Assembly: GCA_030142905.1 (NCBI GenBank)
Contig: JASJOG010000234.1
Coordinates: 146,001-210,000, forward strand
DNA from: Heliopora coerulea
Lineage: Eukaryota; Cnidaria; Anthozoa; Scleralcyonacea; Helioporidae
Reading direction: 5' to 3'
DNA: 64,000 nucleotides
Shown: positions 47,880-59,800 of the stretch, in pieces
How positions within the stretch are numbered: position 1 is the stretch's first letter
How the letters are laid out: every line of letters starts with the position of its first letter
Made by a program: the position numbers and the translations under genes
Notes under the pieces: model-generated
Databases searched by the model: none
Told to the model about the DNA's origin: nothing
Seen by the model: only the letters and a program-made list of their open reading frames with translations

Positions 47880-50800
47880 ATGGCATCTCCAGACACAGAA
47901 TACACCATCAACAGAGTGAAAGTTTGTTTCCCCTGCAAAGCATACCCAAGCCAGCTGACAATGATGGACAAAGTAAGTTTTTCTCGATGTACTGAAACTG
48001 CTTTGAGGGAAGTGATATCGATATTCTTATATCAAATTTCCAGGTAATGTCTGTAAATGAATACAACTGAATGAATGAATTATCATAAGCAACTACCTGA
48101 AATATACGAAAAGAAATAATTGTATTTTCGTATGTTTCAGGTAGTTGCTTCACCCAAAGTTATCGCATCTTGTTATCCTCGACTACCTACACTGGCACCC
48201 ATTGCTCAAGATGAATTATCATAGCCACTTCCCGAATCACCTTGAATAAGTTATGCTTATTAACAGTAAAGTATAAATGCTGTTGTAATGAAGGGTACAA
48301 GAAGCATGATGCCTTTTGTGACAACGTTTTTGGGGACTGTCATGGTGTTCAAACATCTAGGTTTTATCCTTCTGTGAACCAAAGTTTCAATTCCTGGATA
48401 AGTTGTTTAATCTTTAATGCACAGTTTCTCATATATCTGGTACCTAAGAACAAAAGAACCAGTGAGAGAGCAAGGGAAAAAAGAGAGAACAATAAATAAA
48501 AGGAAAAAAGAATCATACATGAAAGGGTTAAAAAAAAATTACCCCACTGTATAAAACAGGCTAGTTCTGAGACCAGTCACGCATGAGTCAATTCAAAGGC
48601 CAGACATGTTTTCCTGGCAATAGAGCACTATTTTTATCAAACAATGCTTGGCTATTAATCCTACAGAGGTGGTGATCTTTCTCAAAACTGACTTGTTCAT
48701 TCCAATACTTTTATAAGACATGTTTTATGCTTTTCCAACTCCAGACAGTAAGTTTTATGCAATTTTAGATGTGTCTTTGTAAATTTCATTTTTGGGACCC
48801 ACGCAGTTAAATAAGTATATTTTTATTTAAAGATTATCAAGTGTATTGACAGGAGGCAAAATTCCTTATTAGAGAGTCCAACTGGGTCTGGTAAAAGTTT
48901 AGCCCTGCTTTGTTCAAGCCTGGCTTGGCTAAAAGCAGAAAAAGGTACTGTTTTGGTTAATGGATGGTAAAGAGTGATCATTACATGTTATATTCCCTGA
49001 CCAAGGTGTTTAAGTGATGTATTAACCTGATAGGCAAAGTGTGAAGTTGAATATATTGCTTGAACACCGAGATCAAGGTATATGATTACTTATGTTATTG
49101 GTGAAGTTTCAAAAGAGAAGTATGTAACTTGCCCAACAAACATAGAAATGGCAAAATCTTAGTAGAAAGTGCATAAATGTCTTAATGAGGTTGATAAGTT
49201 AATTATCAACCTCCAGAGAACAAAAGAAACTGAGCCAACAATGATATAATGTAGGTTAGCGACCACATATTACTGTACATAAAAACATACCACTTGTTCA
49301 TGTTTGTTGACAGGTGGGAACAATGTTGTGCTGAACTTAACAAAGAATGATGTCATTGACATTGATTTGTGGCAATATTATTTTTATTCAGTTGTTTAAC
49401 TGCCAGCGTTCTTATTATTATTAACATGGTTCAGCCTTGTTGACATTAATGAATGTTGTATTTTTTGTCAGTGCATTTTCTCAGTGCTCCAAAAGCCATG
49501 AACTGTCATTTTATCATTATTGCTCAATGATAACAATGCTATGAAGTGGGTATAGCAATATTTTCAGTTAAGCTGGTGTATGGACTTTTGAACAAATACA
49601 AGCCGTAGCTTAAAAAACCTTTGAAGGGTTAGAAGGTTTAAACCTTCTTCCCCCTTTTTAACACATGTGGTGAGGGTATGTTATGTTGAGTGTTTGATGT
49701 ATATTCACTGCAGATTATAGTAAATTTACTGGCAATGAGTATTAGGTCTTGTGTTATTGATTTTAGAGCGAATACATAGACTGGAGTTGGAGAAAGCAAC
49801 GAAAGTCAAAGGTACTAAATGTGTATTTTTCACATTGTTGGATATTTGGAGCACAAGAATTGTTTATTTGCAAATGTTTATAAAGAATGCTGAGCAGGAA
49901 GACAACCTAAGTAATTGCCAACTTGATGTGTTTTTGACAATGCTTTGAAGTGAGGCTAAGTGCTAAAATTTTCACTAGAAAATGTGTTTTCATTTCACTT
50001 GGATTGATTACTTGGCTTTGTTTAGGAGCAGTTAAAGTACTGTAATTTGGAAATGATTTATTTGGGGACCCTAATCGTTTATGGTGCCTCGGGACAGATT
50101 TGTTTTCTAAAATAACATTACAGTCAACATTAAAACATTTTGACAAGTTAAAAAAAATCTCCTCTTTCCATCCCAATTTTTCCAGGTCCTTTTAGTTAAC
50201 TTTTTTTTAAACTTAACCATGACAATGAATCCATAGTGACATTAACAAAAAAGGTATAACAATTTAGTCAACTGTAGACAAATCTTACAATGCAGCTTAA
50301 TTGTTGTTCCCAGATTAGAAAACATGGACTGCTTGAATGGAAAACTCAAGCAAATTGTAGAACAACTGATGTCATCTAGTATCTTTTTCTACTATTTTAG
50401 TAGTCTTCTTATATGAACTATAATTTTTTTCACATCTGCAAATGTTTATGAAGATGAATGCAGCTGTCATTGCCATGGTTCAACACCTGCAAAAGAAGAA
50501 AAAATCAGCAGTTTACCATCAATGTCCAAGGTTGTGGAGGATACATCTTCAGTAGAACCTGTACATGTAGCTGCAAATGAAAGTGATATTCAACAACCAA
50601 CTGACAAAGATAAGGACTCAGGTATGGCCAGAAAATACACTAGTCCTGAGACTGGCAGTAATTCCTGTCATATTTTCATATTTGAAATACAAATTTGCTT
50701 GCACGTGGAAGTACTCAACTACAAAGCCGTACCTAGGTGGTGACATGCCCAGGGCAAATTCTACTGAAGATGCCCCCTTGGCCCTCTCTAACGCACCCAA

Positions 50801-53800
50801 AGTGCCCAATATTATAGTAATTGTATACCACTACTATGGATTTACAACTAAACAAGTTACTTCTGAAGAACTGAGGATTTTTTTGTGATTTTCAGGAATT
50901 TTTTTTTCACATTTGTGATTTTTTTTCACATTCAGGGATGACCAAGCTGGGGGGGGGGAGCACACCCACCCAACTTTTTCTCAAAATAACGTTGAAACAA
51001 ATACTTTTCCAAAAGTTTGTTGTGAAATTTTTTGGGGAAACATGCAAGAGGCTGTCTTTGTATCACTAGCCCCCCCCCCATCACTTGAAATTTTGCTCCG
51101 CCATCCCTGAAATGTTATTGAAAATTTGAAAAAGGCACCTGAGCCGTGACAATTTGCAAAGTGGTCAATTATCAATGAGAAGTCGAGACATTGATTTGAC
51201 ATTTTGTTGACCTTTGCAAAGTGTTTTTGAGTCTGGAAAACAAGGCTAAAAATGCCGATTTTTTGTTTCTGAAAATGTGACCCCAGTGGTCCCTTTCACT
51301 CTTAGTACGGCACTGCTCAACTGCATGTTTGATGAAATATACCAAAGCCGCACAAAATGTCTGGGAGTGATAGTGAATTTAAAAGTATTACTTATTTTGC
51401 CACTGCATTTATAACCAGAAGGTCACAAATTTACTGCTTTACAAAGTCGTGCAATTTGTGATTTTTGTTTCAGAACCCGAAGAACAAGCAGATGTCGAGG
51501 AGGGTAGTGGACGGAATAACGAGTCAAGTGAAGATGGCGATTTTCAGGTTTCTAAGAAACGCTACAGAACGCCAGGAATGCAGGTTATAATTCACCTAGG
51601 TTTATTGTTTAAAGAAATATTTGGGATAGGATATCTAATTTACGTGTTTTTCATGATAGTTTTGCACATGGCGAAAATTCCATCTTAGATAAAAAGGCAC
51701 CAATGTCATTTAACAATGCACATTAAGTAAAATCAATGAAGTGTTTTACTCCATAAAACTGAGTGAGTTTATCTTTGCTTGTGTGTGAGGCTTTTAAAAA
51801 TCGACATAGACACTATTTATCTCCTTCTCTTTTGAAATGCTTTCCGTCATTGGCATCTCTGAACTGTGCTTCAAAAACGCGAAGATTAACTCTTTCAGGT
51901 CCGTACCTGACTTTAGTATTTTACTCTGGCTAACGCCAGACGATTTACTGGTCAAGGGGAGACCTCTTGGACCGGAAAGAGTTAGTTTCGAAAGAAGGAA
52001 TTTTGTAATGTTTTGATCGTGACCAGGTTTACTCCCTTCAAAGCCGAGGATCGTTGGTTTCGACGATATGTTTAGTACAATCATGGAATTTGGAGAGAAA
52101 TTCTCCCCTTAAAATTATTATTGATTCAGGCTGCACCAATAGCAAAGAAGCGGAGACAATCAAATGATGGGTGTGATGACTTGGAGGATCTTACGATGGA
52201 CAGTGTATCTAGAAATCAGCCAGAGTGGACAATGGAACTGCAAAAACACGAGAAAGAAGGATCTTCCACGGACAACGACAACAAGGAAGTGAGTGACAAG
52301 CTTGCCGAGAAGAATGACGAAAGAGAAAACGAAGAAAAAAAAGTTAAATGCAAAGAGCCGAGGAGTGAATGGTAAGTGAAATCTAGAAGACTCTTCAAAG
52401 CAATTATGTTCAACGATTGACGTTGTGCGGATTTCTGAAACCGGAAGAGTTCTCACTTCATAGCTTAACTCTTTGTTTATTACTCAATCTTCCCGTGGAT
52501 TAAGAGAAATGTAAAGACTGACTAAATTTGGCGAACATTCGTCTGGTCTATGTTTTCCATACGCCGAGAGTTCAACCGTTGATTTTAGAGGACAAATCCT
52601 TTGGAGTTTTAAAACCCAGGCAACATGTTAAACAATTTTCATCATATCGCTATATACTGTAGCAGTTGTAGACCGGTGGGCCTCATATCCTCGTTAATGT
52701 TGTCAAATGAATGATAGTAACCCTGGTTTCACTCTCTTAGTGTTTTTATGTTGCGAGATCGCGAAAAAATAATGTCGCGGTATGGCCACGCAATTGAGTG
52801 TCATCGCTACAGCTCGGTCTTACTGCAAGTGGTAGATACAGTACGAGCGACCGAACTGTTTGGGACTTACAAGACGAACTGTAGCAAACCTCATTCGATT
52901 CGGACTATTGTATCTTCCTTAAGTACGAATGCCTCGAAATGTCGGTGATGTTTACGAGCTAAGTTCCTGGATGTTTTAACGGAGGAAACCAAAGGAAAAG
53001 ATTATGTGCAGTGAGTCAGAGCGATTCTGTATTCGTTTTACTGCATGGTAATTAAGAACTAGTTCCTTTTATGTGTTCTTGATGAATATTAATTAAACTT
53101 CATTTAATCTTTGCAGTGCGCCACAAATATTTTTTGGAACCAGAACTCACAAACAGATTGCGCAGATTGTGAGGGAGCTGAATAAAACGACGTACAATAC
53201 CACCAAGTAGGTTTGTTTTTTTATTTTAAGATGTAGATTGGACTTTTTTAAGGTCGACATGAATAAATTTAAGTACAGGGGTCGGTTGTTCAAATCATTA
53301 TTAACGCTAATACAGGATTACCAATTAATCTATTGTTTTGGTTTCGCTCATTTTGGTGGAGAAATCCAATTCAAATTTCGTTGCTTAAAACTTATTTGTG
53401 TATACCTGAAATCTGTTAAAGGAAATTCCAACTTTTCTAAGCAGCATGATCGTAGAGTTTTCCACAAAGTAGCCGCTACTCCTGGATGAAGCTAATCGCC
53501 CATTAACTTGTACATGCTTGCATGCATACTTACTGTATATACGCGTAGCATAATGTGCTGCAAACGACTGTTAAGAGATATCTTATTTACACACAACACA
53601 GTTGTCGACAATATACATCATAATCTTTTCATCACCTTGCCCACGCCCTCATTCTGTCAGCGTTCATTTTCATCACGTGTTATTAAGAAAAACATGACAG
53701 ACGGACAAGAAAACCAGCTGAAAGATTCTCTGAAAAACCAACAAAATCAGACGAACGTGAATAATAACATCGTGCTTTATCTGTTTTAGAATGTGTATTT

Positions 53801-56800
53801 TAGCTAGTCGGGAACACACCTGTATTCATTCCGAAGTTTCTGAAAGCAAGAATAAAACAGAAGATTGTCGGAAATCAGTTGAGGGTAGAGAGGTATGCCA
53901 GTGCTACTGTGCATTGTTTGACAAGCATAAAGGAGTAGTAGTAAGTAGTATTTGATGGTGAAACTTTTGTAAGTTTTATATTGCACTGTTATAACCTTCC
54001 AAGTCGTTACTGCTTATTGCAAGGACCAGGTGAGGACTGGCAAGCACTCTGTCGATCAATACCTAGCGAGTAGTTCAGCCAATCAGATTGCATGATTTAC
54101 ATTGGGCCAGAAGGAAGTTTCTAGCAACATGATTTACAAACCGGTATGTCAGGTGGATCTTTTATTTATTTAATCCACAGGGAAAATCCTGTTCATACCA
54201 TGGTAGAGTTCACCTGGTAAATAACCAAAACGATCTGGAAAACTATGGATTCAGAAAAGCGTGGGACATTGAGGAACTGGTCGAACTTGGAAATGCAATC
54301 CGGGTGATTTTCTCTTAAACTTACTTTGGTATAACTGAGAAGAAAAATGTTGGCGTCTTAAGAAACTGTGGTTTATCTTCCTTCAATCTACTTTACACTT
54401 CTCAATTTTTCGTGGAAGAGTAGTCGTATAACTATTGTGTTGCAATTTGTCTCTCGTCTAAGTTTTGGTAAAGTGGAATCAACTTTTTGTTATTCCAGGC
54501 CTGTCCTTACTACATTACTCGAGAAATCATGAAAGATGCTGATATCGTATTTTGCCCGTACAATTATTTGATTGACCCTATTATCCGATCGCAGGTGGGT
54601 GCCTCTGCACTAAAGATACTACATTTATTTTGCGAATTTAAAATCATGCACTCTCCGTAACCTGCGGACCCAATTACACTAATACTAGATCGCTTTTTAT
54701 AGTGGATTAATTTGACCAAATCCGAAACCAAAACAGTATGTTTCTGTTCGCATTTGCAGTGCTGCACTCTTTTCCTCAGTATCAAGAGTCACGCTTCAGC
54801 TGCGCTGCAAACTGTCGCTACACGCTACTATTCTGTTTCTTATGATATTAAACGTGACATATGAAGCTTAGCATACCGGATAAATGCGGTTACAAATGAT
54901 ATGGTACGGTACGTATCACATCATATTTCGTATCGCCTTCCCTAGCTGGATGATTTCATTCGGATTTTAGATTCGTTTAGTTCCAGGTCTATTGGTTGTA
55001 TTCTAACTGAAACCACTATCCGATAAAAACAAAGCTATCTAGTACAAGAGCAACGCGGTACAGTGTACTTGGGGCCTGTATTGTATTTTCCGACTGAAAA
55101 GCTCCCTTGAGCGAGAGTAAAATCGTACGGCAGTAGCCAAAGTAAAACTGTACCAGACCCGTGTAGAAGAAAGAGTCAATGTTGCGTCAACTGGTAAGAT
55201 ACACGGGTCTGACAATCGATGAAAACAGGTTCGTTTTTCTTTCTTTAGATGAACATCGATTTGACGGATCAAGTTGTTATTCTTGACGAGGCACATAACA
55301 TTGAGGACTCTAGTCGCGATGCGGCCAGCTGGTCGGTGACAACTCAGAAGCTAGAGGAAGCTATGAATGATCTGGACTACTTTAGTAAGTGCTCGGTGAG
55401 AAAGTAACTAAAGGGAGTATGAGACGGATAGAGAGAGAAAAAGATGCATGGCGAATCAATGAAAGCTGTGTGAGAGAGAGAGAAAGAGAGAAAGAGAGGG
55501 AGAGGGAGAGAGAAAGAGGTGTGAAAGAAGGGAGAGGGGGGGGGGGAGGAAATGAAACAAAGGAAAGAGAATAAGAAAAGACATAAACGACAAACGAACC
55601 GAGAAACGAATTGAGAAAGACAATGTAATGAGTGCTTGCTGTTCATGTTATGGTTTCAAGCAGTCTGTATGTGAAGGTTATATACCGTGACCGTCGTGTC
55701 TCCGCGATATAACAACCTGAGGATGAAGCCCGAAGTTTCTTTTATCTCTTAAAGTCCGAGGTCAAGGTATATAACCGACTTATATCATCGCGGGTGAAGT
55801 TTCGAGAGAAGTACTTAACTTGTCCGACAAACATATGGAAATGCTGAAATTTTGTCAGAAAGCACATGAATATCTTAATGAGATTGATAAATTATTCATC
55901 ATGTTTATTATGTTTCTTGTAATGACTGTGAGTTTTTGTAATTTCAGTCAGTTGGAATATATATCCAGAACAGCATCGGGCCCTACATTCAGTGGTAGGT
56001 ATAACTTAATATACGGCAGTTTAGTTTTAAAACAACTACCGCTTTTACTAACACTGCACTACACGTATTACGCTAAATATACCGCGTGATGGCTTTGAAA
56101 TTGATGTTTGGTTTATGAAACTGTTGCTAATAAGGTCATAGGAAGCATAGCTACCTCGTTCAACTAGGAATAATCGCGAAGCTTTATGACCTGTGAACTA
56201 GATGCATAATCATTTCATTTTTGTTCTTGAGTAGTATTTCTGTCGTTGGTATTTCAGTGCGCTAACTTGAGAAGATGGATTTTAGAGAATTCTGACCAAC
56301 TCATTGACTGTGATTATGAAAAAAGTTCCAAAGTTTGGGACGGTAAAGAGATGCTTCAAGCACTAGAAGAACTTGGGTTTACTCCTGTGACATTACCAAT
56401 CTTAGCGGTAAGCTTTTGTTGTATAGGGAGAAATGTAATGTGGCAATGAACGTCTTGGAAATCCAAGATACCACGCAATATTTAAACCAACGGTTGTAAG
56501 ATTAACTGACCAACCGTGAATACGTTGACATTATAGTACACATGGGTACTATTGGTGGAGTTGTTAACAGGATTTGAGGAAGGTCCAGGACTATCGTGGT
56601 CTGAGGGTCCACATTTGTGTGTTCTATGTTTGTGGTTCAACAAAATTAGCATAAAGAACATGGTTCGTTCTTTAACAAAACTGCAGTTCTGTTAGCTTTA
56701 ATTTGCACCAGGCAAACATTTAGCCAATGCTTTGTCTGGCAATGTTTACGTTGAGATGCCATCGACACTACTCCCGTCTGTAACGAAGGCAGAGGGAGCA

Positions 56801-59800
56801 GCTGAAAGTATGGACAAGAAGCGTTTACAATACATGGTGTGCTCACCGCTACTCTTAATGCTCTTGGAAATCGCTGTCTTGTCTAGTTCACGACTGAGCA
56901 GTTTGTCTACGAGTGGGAAAAGTTGAATGCAACAAGGAATCGACCTCTCAGGAACCGACGTAGATTCCCACGCTTGCTGAGTTGGAAACCCTGGCTCAGT
57001 AGTTGCTTTTTTTCCAGCTGATTTGATTAGGTCTTGGAGAAAGTTTTAGTACAATTCTTTGCGCTCTTAGTTTTACCTAGTGTTCGCCTTCCCGTATTAT
57101 GACACGGAGTGTGAAAACGAGGGAGGATTCCTTCTGCTCATTGTGATACAGCGTAATAGAAGTGCAAGATCAGAAATGATCGCATTAGCATTTTTGATTT
57201 CTCGTGATAATTTAGAGTTTGTTCGTTTAGAAACATTTCAAGACGGTAGCGAACCCGAAGGAGCCGTCGAAGTAAGGAGCAATGTTGTAAAGCTAGTTTC
57301 ACTGTTTTCCTTGTGAGAATACCGTCCTTGGCTTAATGATCTTGCACTGCACTTCTGGTCTCTTACTTTAATGCTATTTTCCCACAGGAAAGACCATCGA
57401 TCAATGAATGCCCATACAGGGTCTGTATTCGAAGGCTTGTTTATGGTCTTATCATACCTCCTAAAGGACAACTTCAAATTTGCTTCCGATTATAGGTGAG
57501 GTGATAGTCCCATGCTAATCTATGTTCAAATATTTACGTAATAGATACTATATGAGTGGCCGATCTGTATGGGATTTGCTACGGCTCGCCTGGTAAATCC
57601 TGTACAGATCGGATGCGAATATTGTCACTTTTTTTAAAATACAAATACATTTAAATGGCCATGTTTACCGGTTAATTTGAAGTTTCAGTAAATTCTAACG
57701 TAGAAAATCGAAGTTTAAAGAAGAAAAGTTCATAATTCTGATTAGTATTCTGTATCCGATTTACAGCATGTTAATTAGGAGCCAAAATCTTTTGTGTTTT
57801 CCTCGTAAATTATCAATGAATTTTTAAAGGACTGTTAACGTAGCATTTGTATATTTTATTTAGGTTGGCTATCATAAAGAAGGTTGAAATGGTGCCTTCC
57901 TCTCTGGTTAGTACGTCGATAAAAATCGTAACCATCTCAAGTACAGTGATAATTGATGAGCAAGAGACAGGAAAATTCTTCGTACATTTTAGGTACAACT
58001 TTTCATGGAGAACATTCACCCTTTTAAGAAGAGCTAAAATATTCTTGTCTTTCGTTCTAGCCTGGAGGTTGGAGAAGAAAGGGAGGTTAGAATTACATTA
58101 TTTACTCAGATGTTGCTTGCATTAGAAATGAACTAAATAGGATTTACTCTGAAATCTTAATCACACGTTTTGTTTTGCTTTTCTACCGTAGTTGTTCCTT
58201 TCTCCCAACAAGTTACGCGTATGTAATGCTCTGCTGTATAATTTTAATAGTTGATCTTGTTTGTAAATAGTAAAGGAAAAGAAATGGGTGTATTCATTGA
58301 ACTTTTGGTGTCTCAGTCCAGCAGTGGTAAGTTGTATTCCAATAACAAGTTGTATTCCACAAATGTCGCCTTGGTTTTTAAGTATTTTGTTTTCCTGTTA
58401 CAGGCTTTCTCTGAAGTCGGTTCGCTGTCACGGAGTGTCATTTTGACCTCAGGCACACTATCTCCCATGTCTTCGTTCTCATCTGAACTTGGAGTTAATT
58501 TTCCTATTCAGCTCGAAGCCAACCATGTCGTTGGGAAATCGCAGGTGGGTAAGATTTGAACATCTCTGTCAGATCTTCCCCGGAGAATGGGTTTTTGAGA
58601 TCGTTGCTCTGGCGATGACTCATTTACGAGATTATCAAATCTCTCACTCTGGACCCACGAAGGGTGGCCATCACTGGACCTGTTGAGAGAACAGCTCACT
58701 AACCGATGGGGTTATCCACTACAAGTGAAGACACTTTGCATTCAAATTGACGGGAGAACAACAGCAGGTTATGAGAGGAGAACGGTTATATTCAACGAAT
58801 ATTTTGTATTTACACTCGATCACGTGAAATGGAGTCTTATTTGAAATAGTACATCTTATTTGATGAAGGAAATAAGTTATTTCCTTCATCAAATGTAAAC
58901 TCCATTATATGTAAGAAGGGAGCGTCTTATACTGACCTTCCTCACACACCACTGACCATAATGGCTAACCTTCATTACCTAGTTTTGCTGAATTTCATAT
59001 GTTCATTTAAGGTGTGGGTTAGCAGTTTATCAGTTGGTCCATCTGGGTCTACTTTGAATGCCACTTATCGATCTGCCGAAGTAAGTATCACAAAAAATGA
59101 ACGCATTTCCATAAGATACTAGGCATGTCCCTAGTTTTTGATTTAGATTTCTCTCCTTTTCTCTAATTCCCAGTCCAGTTACTTCTGACGTCAACATTCT
59201 ATATCCAAAACTGGTAGAACTTCTACCACTCTTTGCTTATAAGTTGCGGAGTCAAAAAGCTTGTGGTATATCGCTCTGACTGCAGATGTCAGATGTTTGA
59301 TTGCAAGCGAAGCGAAGGAGTCATTCTAGTATTGTGTCGACCCTTTTGTTTCGTTTGCGTGCCTTTGGAACAAATGAACATTTGACAGTGGACTGAACTA
59401 TAATATCCGCTATTTTGGCTGTACTTTTAATGATTACTTTCACACATCATTGCAATGTCCTAGGCGCTTTGAGTTGGGATGATCTGAGGGTTCACATTTT
59501 TTTTATTTGTCTTCTGATTCTTCACAACTATACCCTTCTGTCTGCTTTTCGTCCTTCTTAAACGTACCCCGAATAAATCAAAAATGGATTGGCATGCCAG
59601 GAACTTAAATTGCAGAGGTCCATAACCCCCATTTACCCCTCGCTCCTGAGAGTTTTGACAGTTATATTCTTTTTAAACAGTTCTTATTCTATCTAGACAT
59701 TCACTTTCCAAGATGAAGTGGGTAATGCCATTCACGATGTTTGTCAGGTAACTTAATGTTGTTTGCTTCTCGAAGAAAAATCCTGTCTTCCGAGAGGCGC

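Noticed and set aside
55389..55646. Arg/Glu-rich and Ser/Leu/Phe-rich open frames in BRIP1 intron 11
   Set aside because: Products of the GA-rich tract.
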